Positions 25,389 through 34,420 of a stretch of DNA of 64,000 nt are shown here, in pieces. The position numbers and the translations under genes were made by a program. The stretch is from Streptomyces sp. CC208A (GTDB taxonomy: Bacteria > Actinomycetota > Actinomycetes > Streptomycetales > Streptomycetaceae), in assembly GCF_030010625.1 (NCBI RefSeq), contig NZ_JASCXN010000027.1, positions 55,551-119,550 of the forward strand, given 5' to 3'. Position 1 is the stretch's first letter, and each line of letters starts with the position of its first letter. A model generated the notes under the pieces. It was not told the DNA's origin. It made no database searches and saw only the letters and a program-made list of their open reading frames with translations.

Positions 25389-28300
25389 GCGGGCGCTGGG
25401 AGTTCTGGATCGACCGGGGCGGCACCTTCACCGACGTCGTGGGACGGCGCCCCGACGGGCGCCTGGTGACCCGCAAGGTCCTCTCCCACGACCCGGCCCG
25501 CCGGCAGGACGCCGCCGTGGCCGGGATCCGGCTGCTCATGGGCCTCGCCCCCGGCGAGCCCGTCCCCGCCGACCGGGTCGCCGTCGTCAAGATGGGCACC
25601 ACGGTCGCCACCAACGCCCTCCTGGAGCGGCGCGGCGAACCCACCCTGCTGCTGATCACCGAGGGCTTCCGGGACGCCCTGCGGATCGCCTACCAGAACC
25701 GGCCCCGCCTCTTCGACCGGCACATCGTGCTGCCGGAGGCCGTGTACGCGCGCGTGGCCGAGGTCCCCGAGCGGGTGGACGCCCACGGCACCGTCGTCCG
25801 CCCCCTCGACGAGGACGCCGTCGCCGCCGCGCTCTCCGCCGCCCGCCAAGGCGGCCTCCGCTCCGCCGCCGTCGTCCTCCTGCACGGCTACCGCCACCCG
25901 GACCACGAACTGCGGGTCGCGGCCGCGGCCAGGGCCGCCGGCTTCACCCAGGTCAGCTGCTCGCACGAGGTCAGCCCGCTGATCAAACTGATCCCGCGCG
26001 GCGACACCACCGTCGTCGACGCCTACCTCTCGCCGGTGCTGCGCCGCTACGTCGACGAGGTCGCCGCCGAACTCGCCGGGATCCGCCTGATGTTCATGCA
26101 GTCCAACGGCGGACTGCGGGAGGCCGCCCACTTCCGCGGCAAGGACGCCGTCCTCTCCGGACCGGCGGGCGGCGTCGTCGGCATGGCCCGTACCTCCGCC
26201 CAGGCCGGACACGACCGCGTCATCGGCTTCGACATGGGCGGCACGTCCACGGACGTGTCGCACTACGCCGGAACCTTCGAGCGTGAACTCGGTTCACAGG
26301 TCGCCGGGGTGAGGATGCGGGCACCCATGATGAGCATCCACACCGTCGCCGCCGGCGGCGGCTCCGTCCTCCACTACGACGGCCGCCGCTACCGCGTGGG
26401 ACCCGACTCGGCCGGAGCCGTCCCCGGCCCCGCCTGCTACCGGCGCGGCGGCCCGCTCACCGTCACCGACGCCCAGGTGATGCTCGGCCGGATCCAGCCG
26501 GACCACTTCCCGGCCGTCTTCGGCCCGGACGGCGACGAACCCCTCGACGCCGACGTCGTCCGCGAGCGGTTCACGGTCCTCGCCGAGGAGATCGGCGGCG
26601 GCCGCACCCCCGAGGAGGTCGCGGCCGGCTTCCTGCGGATCGCGGTCCTCGACATGGCCAACGCCGTCAAGAAGATCTCCGTCCAGCGCGGCCACGACAT
26701 CACCCGCTACGCCCTCACCTGCTTCGGCGGAGCCGGCGGCCAGCACGCCTGCGCCGTCGCCGACGCCCTCGGCGTCGACACCGTCCTCGTCCCGCCGCTC
26801 GCCGGCGTCCTCTCCGCGTACGGCATCGGGCTCGCCGACGCCACCGCCCTGCGCGAACGGTCCGTCGAGGCCCCGCTCGACGAACCCGGCACCCACGCGC
26901 GCGTGACCGCCGTCGCCGGCGAACTCGCCGATCGCACCCGGGCCGAACTCCGCGCCGACGGCCTCCCCGACACCGCGATCACCACCCACGCGCGCGTGCT
27001 CCTCCGCTACGCCGGCACCGACGCGAGCCTCCCCGTCGACCTCGGCCCCGCCAAGGAGATGGCCGCCGCCTTCACCGCCGTCCACCGGACCCGCTACGGC
27101 TTCACCATGGACAAGCCGCTGGTCGTGGAGGCCGTCACCGTCGAGGCCGTCGGCACCGCGGGCCCCCACGGCCCCGTCCACGTCGCCGCCGGAGCACGTA
27201 CCGGACCCCTCGCCCCCCGCGCCACCGTCCGCACCCACGACGGCGCCACCGCCTCCGACACCCCGCTCCACCGCCGCGAGGACCTGCGCCCCGGCGACAC
27301 CGTCGACGGGCCCGCGATCCTCGCCGAGGACGACGCCACCACCGTCGTCGACCCCGGCTGGCGGGCCACCGCCGCCCCCACCGGCCACCTCCTGCTGCAC
27401 CGCGCCGTCCCGCGCCCCGCCCGCACCGCCGCGGGCACCGACGTGGACCCGGTGCTCCTGGAGGTCTTCCACAACCTCTTCATGTCCATCGCCGAGCAGA
27501 TGGGCGTCCGCCTGGAGAACACCGCCCACTCCGTCAACATCAAGGAACGGCTCGACTTCTCCTGCGCCCTCTTCGACGCCGAGGGCAACCTCGTCGCCAA
27601 CGCCCCCCACATCCCCGTCCACCTCGGCTCCATGGGGGAGTCCATCAAGGAGGTCCTGCGCCGCCGCGCCGGCGACCTGCGGCCCGGCGACGTCTACGCC
27701 GTCAACGACCCCTACCACGGCGGCACCCACCTGCCCGACGTCACCGTCGTCACCCCCGTCTTCGACGACGAGGGGGACGAGCTGCTCTTCCTCGTCGCCT
27801 CACGCGGCCATCACGCCGAGATCGGCGGCATCACCCCCGGCTCCATGCCCGCCTTCAGCCGCACGATCGACGAGGAGGGCGTCCGCTTCGACAACTGGCT
27901 CCTCGTCCGCGACGGCAGGCTCCGCGAGACCGAGACCCGCGCCCTCCTCACCGGCGCCCCCCACCCCTCCCGCGACCCCGACACCAACCTCGCCGACCTG
28001 CGCGCCCAGATCGCCGCCGACGAGAAGGGCATCGAGGAACTCCGCAAGGCCGTCGCCGAGTTCGGCCTCGACGCCGTCCAGGCGTACATGCGCCACGTAC
28101 GGGCCAACGCCGAGGAGTCGGTCCGCCGGCTCGTCGCCCGCCTGAAGGACGGCACCTGCCGGTACGAGACCGACTCCGGCGCCGTCATCCAGGTCGCCGT
28201 CCGCGTCGACCGCGCACGGCGCTCCGCCGTCCTGGACTTCACCGGCACCTCGCCCCAGCTCCCCGGCAACGCCAACGCCCCCACCGCCGTCGTCATGGCC

Positions 28301-29005
28301 GCCGTCCTGTACGTCTTCCGCACCCTCGTCGACGAGGACATCCCCCTCAACAGCGGCTGCCTGGAACCCCTGGAGATCCGCGTCCCGCCCGGCTCCATGC
28401 TCGCCCCCGAACCGCCCGCCGCCACCGTCGCCGGGAACGTCGAGACCTCCCAGGCCGTCACCGGCGCCCTCTACGCGGCCCTCGGCGTCCAGGCCGAGGG
28501 CTCGGGCACCATGAACAACCTCACCTTCGGCGACGACCGGATCCAGTACTACGAGACCGTCGCCAGCGGCTCCGGCGCGGGCGACGGCTTCGACGGCGCC
28601 GACGCCGTCCAGACCCACATGACCAACTCCCGCCTCACCGACCCCGAGATCCTGGAATGGCGCCACCCCGTCCGCGTCGACGCCTTCGCCGTCCGCGAGG
28701 GCAGCGGCGGCCGGGGCCGCTGGCACGGCGGCGACGGCGTGGAGCGGCGGCTGCGCTTCCTGGAACCGATGACGGTCGCCCTCCTCACCGGACACCGGAG
28801 GGTGCCCCCGTACGGGATGGCGGGCGGCGAGCCGGGCGCGCTCGGCGAGAACCTGATCGAGCGCGCCGACGGCACCGTCGAACGCCTCGCCGGGACCGCG
28901 ACCGCGGAGGTCGGGCCCGGCGACGTCCTGGTGCTGCGCACCCCCGGCGGCGGAGGCTACGGCACCCCGCCGTCCGAGGACGCCGACGAGGTCAGGGAGC
29001 CGTGA
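25385..29005 (+). CDS. ATP-dependent 5-oxoprolinase, HyuA-HyuB fusion
   Basis: A 1206-residue fusion. HyuA occupies about residues 1-680: an ASKHA-type ATPase fold beginning WIDRGGTFTDVVGR, with VIGFDMGGTSTDVSHY as second phosphate loop and FGGAGGQHACAVADALG. HyuB occupies about 687-1200, starting DPVLLEVFHNLFMSIAEQMGVRLENTAHSVNIKERLDFSCA, with NDPYHGGTHLPDV. This domain order and length match 5-oxoprolinase (OPLAH), which opens 5-oxoproline to glutamate using ATP. ATG at 25385 overlaps the GDSL stop. Its last 14 bp overlap the convergent pxpC. Its place in a glycosyltransferase operon is unusual. Confidence 0.85.
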   Translation: MSGRWEFWIDRGGTFTDVVGRRPDGRLVTRKVLSHDPARRQDAAVAGIRLLMGLAPGEPVPADRVAVVKMGTTVATNALLERRGEPTLLLITEGFRDALRIAYQNRPRLFDRHIVLPEAVYARVAEVPERVDAHGTVVRPLDEDAVAAALSAARQGGLRSAAVVLLHGYRHPDHELRVAAAARAAGFTQVSCSHEVSPLIKLIPRGDTTVVDAYLSPVLRRYVDEVAAELAGIRLMFMQSNGGLREAAHFRGKDAVLSGPAGGVVGMARTSAQAGHDRVIGFDMGGTSTDVSHYAGTFERELGSQVAGVRMRAPMMSIHTVAAGGGSVLHYDGRRYRVGPDSAGAVPGPACYRRGGPLTVTDAQVMLGRIQPDHFPAVFGPDGDEPLDADVVRERFTVLAEEIGGGRTPEEVAAGFLRIAVLDMANAVKKISVQRGHDITRYALTCFGGAGGQHACAVADALGVDTVLVPPLAGVLSAYGIGLADATALRERSVEAPLDEPGTHARVTAVAGELADRTRAELRADGLPDTAITTHARVLLRYAGTDASLPVDLGPAKEMAAAFTAVHRTRYGFTMDKPLVVEAVTVEAVGTAGPHGPVHVAAGARTGPLAPRATVRTHDGATASDTPLHRREDLRPGDTVDGPAILAEDDATTVVDPGWRATAAPTGHLLLHRAVPRPARTAAGTDVDPVLLEVFHNLFMSIAEQMGVRLENTAHSVNIKERLDFSCALFDAEGNLVANAPHIPVHLGSMGESIKEVLRRRAGDLRPGDVYAVNDPYHGGTHLPDVTVVTPVFDDEGDELLFLVASRGHHAEIGGITPGSMPAFSRTIDEEGVRFDNWLLVRDGRLRETETRALLTGAPHPSRDPDTNLADLRAQIAADEKGIEELRKAVAEFGLDAVQAYMRHVRANAEESVRRLVARLKDGTCRYETDSGAVIQVAVRVDRARRSAVLDFTGTSPQLPGNANAPTAVVMAAVLYVFRTLVDEDIPLNSGCLEPLEIRVPPGSMLAPEPPAATVAGNVETSQAVTGALYAALGVQAEGSGTMNNLTFGDDRIQYYETVASGSGAGDGFDGADAVQTHMTNSRLTDPEILEWRHPVRVDAFAVREGSGGRGRWHGGDGVERRLRFLEPMTVALLTGHRRVPPYGMAGGEPGALGENLIERADGTVERLAGTATAEVGPGDVLVLRTPGGGGYGTPPSEDADEVREP

Positions 29006-29858
29006 CGAAGCGGACCGGCGTCCCCGGCACGGCCTGCGCCGCCGCCCCCAGGTCCCCCTCCCGCACCACCGCCACCACCGGATAGCCGCCGGTCGTCGGA
29101 TGGTCCGCGAGGAAGACCACCGGCCGTCCGTCCGGCGGCACCTGCACCGCCCCGAGCACCATGCCCTCGCTGGGCAGTTCACCGGTCCGGGTGCGCTCCA
29201 GGGCGGGCCCGTCGAGCCGTAGCCCGATCCGGTTGCTCGCCGGCGCCACCCGGTACGCGCGCGTGGTGAGGGTACGGAGCGCCCCACTGGTGAACCAGTC
29301 GTCACGCGGCCCGAGCCGGACCCGCAGGACGAGCTCCCCCGGCGGCCCGGGCCAGGGGGGAGCGTCGACCGGCTCCCGTACGGCCGTGGCCGCCGCTCCC
29401 AGTGCCAGCACCGCCCCGTCCGCCAGCGGCGCCGGGCCGAGACCGGACAGCAGGTCGGTGGAGCGGCTGCCGAGCACCGGATCGACGGCGATCCCGCCGC
29501 CGATCGCCACGTACGAGCGCAGCCCGCGCACTGCGGGGCCGACCTCCAGGAGGGCGCCGGCCGGGACCCGTACCGCAGTGCCCCAGGGCAGCGGCCGGCC
29601 GTCCGCCCGCACCGGGCAGGGCGCGCCGCCCACCGCCACGGTCACCGCCCGCCGGGGCCGCAGCGCGCAGCCGTCCACGGTGGTCTCCAGGACCGCGGCC
29701 CCCTCCTCGTTGCCGACCAGCCGGTTCACCAGCCGGGCGGCGGCCGGGTCGAGGGCGCCGGAGCGCGCCACGCCGAGGTGCGCGTACCCGGTCCGGCCCA
29801 GGTCCTGCACGGTGGTCAGGGCGCCCGCCCGGACCACGGCCACGGCACGGTCGTTCAT
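28992..29858 (-). CDS. pxpC: 5-oxoprolinase subunit C
   Basis: A 288-residue protein of the PxpC/KipA (biotin-dependent carboxyltransferase-like, DUF183) family. It begins AVVRAGALTTVQDLGRTGYAHLGVARSGALDP and has VLETTVDGC, YVAIGGGI and PVVFLADHPTTGGYPV, all characteristic. With PxpA and PxpB it forms the prokaryotic ATP-dependent 5-oxoprolinase that recycles or detoxifies pyroglutamate. ATG at 29858 overlaps the pxpB stop (ATGA). Its 3' end overlaps the convergent hyuA-hyuB fusion by 14 bp. Confidence 0.88.
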   Translation of the reverse strand: MNDRAVAVVRAGALTTVQDLGRTGYAHLGVARSGALDPAAARLVNRLVGNEEGAAVLETTVDGCALRPRRAVTVAVGGAPCPVRADGRPLPWGTAVRVPAGALLEVGPAVRGLRSYVAIGGGIAVDPVLGSRSTDLLSGLGPAPLADGAVLALGAAATAVREPVDAPPWPGPPGELVLRVRLGPRDDWFTSGALRTLTTRAYRVAPASNRIGLRLDGPALERTRTGELPSEGMVLGAVQVPPDGRPVVFLADHPTTGGYPVVAVVREGDLGAAAQAVPGTPVRFVTAP

Positions 29859-30499
29859 CGGCCGGCCTCCGTCCCGGACATCGGGGCGAACCGCACGCGT
29901 GTGCCGGGAGAGAGCAGCGCCGCCGGCTCGCGGTCGGTGTCCCACAAGACCACGTCCGTCGTCCCGATCAGCTGCCAGCCGCCCGGGGAGGAACGCGGAT
30001 AGACACCCGTGTACGGCCCCGCCAGCGCCACCGCCCCGGCGGGCACCGCCGTCCGCGGCGTCGCCCGGCGCGGCACCTCGTACCGCGCGCCGAGCCCGGT
30101 CAGATAGCCGAAGCCGGGGGCGAAACCGCAGAACGCGACCCGGAACTCGGCCGCGGAGTGGATCCGTGCCGCCTCCGCCGGCGACACTCCCCACCGGGCG
30201 GCCACCTCCGGCAGATCCGGCCCGTCGTACCGGACCGGGACCTCCACGACCTCGCCCGCGCGCGCGTGCCCCGGCCGGAGCTCCCAGCCGGACAGCTCGG
30301 CCGCGAGCCGCGCCGGCTCTGCCACCCCGTCGAGCAGCACCGTCCGCGCCGCCGGCACGATCTCCCGTACGCCGGACAGCGCGCCCGCCGCCCGGCGGCG
30401 CAGCAGCTCCGCGTGGAAGGCCTCCGCGGCGGCGCCGTCGGCGAGTTCGACCAGGAGGGCCGCCTCGCCCACCCGCAGCACCCTCACCCTCACGCTCAC
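29855..30499 (-). CDS. pxpB: 5-oxoprolinase subunit B
   Basis: A 214-residue protein of the PxpB/KipI allophanate hydrolase subunit 1 family. Family motifs are VEVPVRYDGPDLPEVAARWG, FCGFAPGFGYLTGL and VPRRATPRTAVPAGAVALAGPYTGVYPRSSPGGWQLIG. It pairs with PxpC to form one half of the 5-oxoprolinase. The start is taken as GTG at 30499, because it overlaps the pxpA stop as GTGA; several other GTG codons follow within eight residues. Confidence 0.88.
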   Translation of the reverse strand: MSVRVRVLRVGEAALLVELADGAAAEAFHAELLRRRAAGALSGVREIVPAARTVLLDGVAEPARLAAELSGWELRPGHARAGEVVEVPVRYDGPDLPEVAARWGVSPAEAARIHSAAEFRVAFCGFAPGFGYLTGLGARYEVPRRATPRTAVPAGAVALAGPYTGVYPRSSPGGWQLIGTTDVVLWDTDREPAALLSPGTRVRFAPMSGTEAGR

Positions 30500-31269
30500 G
30501 CGAAGGCTCCCACGGTGATCCCGGCGGACTCCAGGCCCGCCCGGACGCGCCCGGCCAGCTCCACCGCGCCCGGGGTGTCCCCGTGCAGGCAGAGCGAACG
30601 CGCCCGGACGGCCACGGCGGTCCCGCAGCGCGCGGTCACCGTGCCCGAGCGGACGAGCCCCACCGACCGCTCGACCACCGCGTCCGGATCGTGCACGACG
30701 GCCCCTTCCCGCCCCCGCGGCAGCAGTGACCCGTCGGCCTGGTAGGCGCGGTCGCCGAAGGCCTCGGCGACCGCCGGGAGCCCCGCCCGCGCCGCCGCCT
30801 CGTGCAGCCGCGAACCGGGGAGCCCGAGCACCGGCAGCCCGCCGCCCGCGAGGAGCACCCCGTCGACGACCGCCGCCGCCTGCTCCGCGTCGTACACCAC
30901 CCGGTTGTAGAGCGCCCCGTGCGGCTTCACGTACGAGACCCGGGAGCCCGCCGCGCGGGCGAAGACCTCCAGGGCCCCGATCTGGTACGCCACCTCGGCG
31001 GCCAGCTCCGCGGGCGGCACGTCCATGGCACGCCGCCCGAAACCGGCCAGGTCCCGGTAGGACACCTGGGCCCCGATCCGTACCCCCCGCTCCGCGGCGA
31101 GTTCGCACACCCGCCGCATGGTGACCGCGTCCCCGGCGTGGAAGCCGCAGGCCACGTTGGCACTGGTGACGACCGAGAGCAGCCGCTCGTCGTCGGTCAG
31201 CGTCCAGCGGCCGAAGCCCTCGCCGAGATCGGCGTTCAGGTCGATCGGGCCGATCGGGACCTCGCTCAT
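30496..31269 (-). CDS. pxpA: 5-oxoprolinase subunit A (LamB/YcsF)
   Basis: A 257-residue TIM-barrel-like protein of the LamB/YcsF family. It begins IDLNADLGEGFGRW and shows SANVACGFHAGDAVTM, GVRIGAQVSYRDLAGFGRR and VKPHGALYN, the conserved metal/substrate-binding blocks. With PxpBC it cleaves 5-oxoproline to glutamate. ATG at 31269. It heads the pxpABC operon, each junction overlapping by 4 bp. The divergent GntR regulator at 31452 and the palindrome at 31345 suggest specific control. Confidence 0.9.
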   Translation of the reverse strand: MSEVPIGPIDLNADLGEGFGRWTLTDDERLLSVVTSANVACGFHAGDAVTMRRVCELAAERGVRIGAQVSYRDLAGFGRRAMDVPPAELAAEVAYQIGALEVFARAAGSRVSYVKPHGALYNRVVYDAEQAAAVVDGVLLAGGGLPVLGLPGSRLHEAAARAGLPAVAEAFGDRAYQADGSLLPRGREGAVVHDPDAVVERSVGLVRSGTVTARCGTAVAVRARSLCLHGDTPGAVELAGRVRAGLESAGITVGAFA

Positions 31270-31344
31270 GACGGTGCCGTTCCCTTCACAGGTACGCGCG
31301 CAGGCACACGCGCGTGCGGACGGAGCAGAGGCGCCAAGCTAGAG

Positions 31345-31359
31345 GATTGTTCAACGATC
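31345..31359. promoter_or_regulatory. Candidate GntR operator between pxpA and gntR
   Basis: GATTGTTCAACGATC is a near-palindrome (GAT-GTT-N-AAC-ATC with two mismatched positions) in an AT-rich patch of the 182-bp divergent gap. Seventeen-base spacing downstream, GACAA-N8-TTGTC at about 31361-31378 forms a second weaker inverted repeat. FCD-type GntR regulators bind short sites of this kind, so this is the likely operator for the regulator at 31452. Confidence 0.45.
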
Positions 31360-31451
31360 CGACAAGATGCCTGTTGTCCCGGATCCGTTTCTGCGGTTGA
31401 CTCGGCGCCCGGACGACGACGGGGCCGACCGCCCCGGCAGGAAGGGGAGAC

Positions 31452-32153
31452 GTGGACGCGACCGGCGGACTGGCGGACGACCGCGCGCTGCTCGGGCGCA
31501 CCAGCACGGCGGAACGGGTCGCGGACATCCTGCGCACCCGGATCGCCGAAGGCTTCTTCCCGCCCGGCACCCGGCTCTCCGAGGAGAGCATCGGCGGCGC
31601 CCTCGGCGTCTCCCGCAACACCCTGCGCGAGGCGTTCCGGCTCCTCACCCGCGAGCGGCTGCTCGTCCACGAGCTGAACCGCGGGGTCTTCGTCCGCGTC
31701 CTCGCCGCAGACGACGTCGAGGACCTCTACCGCACCCGCCGGCTCGTCGAGTGCGCCGTCGTCCGCGGCCTCGGCCACCCGCCGTTCCCCGTGGACGGCC
31801 TCGCCGCCGCCGTCGCCGAGGGCGAGGCCGCCGCCCGGGCCGCCGACTGGCGCGGGGTCTCCACCGCCAACATCCACTTCCACCGCGAACTCGTCGCCCT
31901 CGCCGGCAGCGCCCGCACCGACGAGCTGATGCGGAGCGTCCTCGCCGAACTCCGGCTCGCCCTCCACGCCGTGGACGACCCCCGGGCGCTCCACGAGCCC
32001 TACCTCGCCCGCAACAAGGAGATCCTGGAGGCCCTGCGGGCGGGGGAACGGGCCCGCGCCGAACGCCTCCTCGCCCGCTACCTCGACGACTCCCGCGACC
32101 GCGTCGCCGCCGCCCGCGCCCGCGCCGCGGACGGACCCGCGACACGGGACTGA
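31452..32153 (+). CDS. GntR family (FCD/FadR-type) regulator
   Basis: A 233-residue regulator. The N-terminal winged helix is TSTAERVADILRTRIAEGFFPPGTRLSEESIGGALGVSRNTLREAFRLL. The C-terminal all-helical FCD ligand domain has the expected RRLVECAVVRG, NIHFHRELVALAGSARTDELM and a late His/Asp metal pattern. FCD members bind organic acids; 5-oxoproline or glutamate is a reasonable inferred ligand because it is divergent from pxpABC. GTG at 31452 follows GAAGGGGAGAC. Confidence 0.82.
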   Translation: MDATGGLADDRALLGRTSTAERVADILRTRIAEGFFPPGTRLSEESIGGALGVSRNTLREAFRLLTRERLLVHELNRGVFVRVLAADDVEDLYRTRRLVECAVVRGLGHPPFPVDGLAAAVAEGEAAARAADWRGVSTANIHFHRELVALAGSARTDELMRSVLAELRLALHAVDDPRALHEPYLARNKEILEALRAGERARAERLLARYLDDSRDRVAAARARAADGPATRD

Positions 32154-32162
32154 CCGCCCGGC

Positions 32163-32234
32163 GGCGGAGGGTACTGCCAGGGACAGGGCCGGGACGGCGG
32201 TGGAGGGTACCGCTCGGGAGAAGGCCGGGACGGC
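32163..32234. repeat. Tandem duplication, two 36-bp units
   Basis: Units 32163-32198 and 32199-32234 match at 30 of 36 positions, each starting GGYGGAGGGTAC and ending GGCCGGGACGGC. They lie in the 100-bp region just before the SMC operon's promoter. They could be an operator array or a diverging local duplication. Confidence 0.5.
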
Positions 32235-32285
32235 GGTTTCCCGCCGTTTCGACCCATGTCAGTGCGAGGACCTACTCTGTGCACC

Positions 32286-33815
32286 GTGACTTCGCCTGCC
32301 TCGACGGACCTTGCTCCGCCCCAGCTAAGCGCGGGGCCGCGCCCCGCGCAGGGGCCGGCCGCCGACGAAGGGCTCGCGCGGCGCCTGCGCGCGCTCGCCT
32401 GCACCGCGCCGCTGCACGACCTCGACGCGCGCAAGGCCAACCTCGCCGGCGAGTACACGGTCTACGCGATGGCCGAGGTCGCCCTCGCCGCGATCGACCT
32501 CGTCACGCTCCACATGGACTTCGACACCGGCGCCGACCACGACCAGGTCGTCGCCCGGCTGCTGCCCCGTGTCGCCGCCCAGGCCCCGGAGCGCCCCGCC
32601 GCCGAGCACGAGCGCGTGGCCCGCTGGGTGCTTGAGAACCTGATCAACGTCGGCAGCGTCGACCGCGGCTTCCGTGCGGTCTACGGCACCTTCGGCCCCG
32701 ACGGCGTGTACGTCCGCAGGGACTACGACTTCAAGCTCGTCGAGGAGGTCCCGGGCTACGGCGGCACCGTCTGCCTCCGGACCACCGACGAGGCGGTCAA
32801 CGTGCTGGTCGGCGCCCTCGACACCGACGTCACCAGCGCCCAGATCGCCGCCGAGGTGAAGCTGGAGGTCCTGATCAGCCGGGGCCGCCTCGCCGACGCC
32901 CAGCTCGCCGCCGAACAGGCCCGCTACCGGACCGTCCAGTACGCCGAGACCCTCCGCAAGACCCTGGAGGCCACCCGGCGCAACGTGCGCGCGGTGGACT
33001 GGCTCAACAGCGTCCCCGACATGATCGCCGAGGCGCTCGACCACGTCGCCGACCGCTACCGCCACGAGAACGCGATCCTGACCAACATCCGCAAGGCCCG
33101 CGACGAGGCCGAGGACCCCGAGCACAAGCGCCGCGCCGCCGAGCTGGTCGACATCGTCAAGGACTGCATCCGGCGCCACACCCAGCTCCAGTCCCGGCTC
33201 CTGGAGGCCGGCCCGCTGTTCCGCGCCGAGCAGGACCGGCAGGCCTTCGCCACGCCCACCCGCTACACCGGCCTCGACCTGTACGGACAGCTCGTCGCGC
33301 CCGTGCTGCCGCTCCCCGTCGAGCGGGCCACCCGGGTCACCGACGCCTTCTTCGCGCGCGGCACCGGTCTGCGCACCCCCTCCTCCGTCCGCCTCGGCGA
33401 CCTCGTGGACCTGCTGCTCACGCCGCCCGTCGAGCGCGAGCACCTCGGCGCGGAGATGCCCGAACCGGACCTGATCGCCACCCCGGACGACTCCCGCTTC
33501 AGCGAGCGCCAGCTCGCGGACGCGCTCGCCCTCCTCGACCTGGAGCACGACGCCCCGCGCCGGCTCTCCGGGCTGCTCGCCGACGCCCGCGCCACCGGCG
33601 GCGAGGACCTCGCCTACCTGGTGGCCCTGCTCGCCGTCCACGCCGCCAGCCCCCCGGTCGGCACCGCCTACCGCCAGGGCGAGGAGCGCCTGCTCTTCGC
33701 CGTCGACGACGGCACCCCGCTCGACGACCCCGGCTTCGGAGGCGCCGACCTCATCGTCGGCACCGCGCTCCTCGACGCCGTCGGCATGGCCGCCGACCGT
33801 ACGGAGGCGACGTGA
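32286..33815 (+). CDS. Kleisin/JetA-like subunit of an SMC-type complex
   Basis: About 509 residues. Not a clear named family by eye, but the region from TTDEAVNVLVGALDTDVTSAQIAAEVKLEVLISRGRLADAQLAAEQA through a long helical, charged segment (QYAETLRKTLEATRRNV, HVADRYRHENAIL) has the layout of Wadjet JetA / MukF-MksF: an N-terminal winged-helix-like domain, a switch region and long helices bridging the SMC heads. In the same position upstream of MukE- and SMC-like genes. GTG at 32286 is chosen because TTCGAC and TACTCT upstream would start a transcript at it; ATG at 32256 is the alternative. Its TGA overlaps the next GTG. Confidence 0.55.
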   Translation: MTSPASTDLAPPQLSAGPRPAQGPAADEGLARRLRALACTAPLHDLDARKANLAGEYTVYAMAEVALAAIDLVTLHMDFDTGADHDQVVARLLPRVAAQAPERPAAEHERVARWVLENLINVGSVDRGFRAVYGTFGPDGVYVRRDYDFKLVEEVPGYGGTVCLRTTDEAVNVLVGALDTDVTSAQIAAEVKLEVLISRGRLADAQLAAEQARYRTVQYAETLRKTLEATRRNVRAVDWLNSVPDMIAEALDHVADRYRHENAILTNIRKARDEAEDPEHKRRAAELVDIVKDCIRRHTQLQSRLLEAGPLFRAEQDRQAFATPTRYTGLDLYGQLVAPVLPLPVERATRVTDAFFARGTGLRTPSSVRLGDLVDLLLTPPVEREHLGAEMPEPDLIATPDDSRFSERQLADALALLDLEHDAPRRLSGLLADARATGGEDLAYLVALLAVHAASPPVGTAYRQGEERLLFAVDDGTPLDDPGFGGADLIVGTALLDAVGMAADRTEAT

Positions 33816-34420
33816 CGTACGCCCCCGACGCCACCTCCTCCACCGACCCCGGCCGCGAACCCCACCCGCGCCGCCACCCCGCACGCGCCACCCGCGCATG
33901 GCTCCCGAAGCCCACCGCCCCGGCGACGGCACCCACCGCCGGCCCCGCGGCACCCCCCGCGGCCACCGAGCCGACGGCCCCGGCCACCGAGCCGCCCCCG
34001 GCCGCCGGACCGAGTGAGCCGGCCACGCCCGCCGCCCCGGCCGTCACCGTCCCCGCCCCGCCCGAGGCGCCCGAGCCCGAAACCCTCGCGCCCGAGCCCC
34101 CTGCCTCCCCCGGCCCCCGTCTCCTGGCGCCCTTCGTGGACTCGCCCGTCGGGGCGGGGGCGGAGGACGGGCCCGGTGACCGGCCCCGGCTCGGGGCCGT
34201 GTCCCTGCCGGAGGCGCCCCGGGCCGCCGCGCGGCGCCGCGGGCTGCCCGCGGTCCGCGCCGTACGGCTCGGGACGCCCGGGGAACCGCCGCCCGCACCC
34301 GCACCGGACGAGGCGCCCGCGCCGCCCGCCGCCGTCACCCCCGTGCCGCTGCCCCTGCCCCGGGCCGCCGACACCGCCGCCGTACCGAACGCGAGCCGTA
34401 CCGAGGAGCCCCAGCCGTGA
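33812..34420 (+). CDS. Pro/Ala-rich disordered protein in the SMC operon
   Basis: A 202-residue low-complexity protein of unknown function, dominated by Pro, Ala, Thr and Glu. Short less-biased islands occur: HPARATRAWLPKP near residue 22, PRLLAPFVDSPVG near the middle and RRRGLPAVRAVRLGTPG later. No membrane or signal segment. It is a real gene by context: its GTG overlaps the upstream stop and its TGA overlaps the downstream GTG, each by 4 bp. It could be a linker or tether for the neighbouring complex. Nothing similar stands in the classical three- or four-gene Wadjet or MukBEF layouts. Confidence 0.5.
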   Translation: MTYAPDATSSTDPGREPHPRRHPARATRAWLPKPTAPATAPTAGPAAPPAATEPTAPATEPPPAAGPSEPATPAAPAVTVPAPPEAPEPETLAPEPPASPGPRLLAPFVDSPVGAGAEDGPGDRPRLGAVSLPEAPRAAARRRGLPAVRAVRLGTPGEPPPAPAPDEAPAPPAAVTPVPLPLPRAADTAAVPNASRTEEPQP

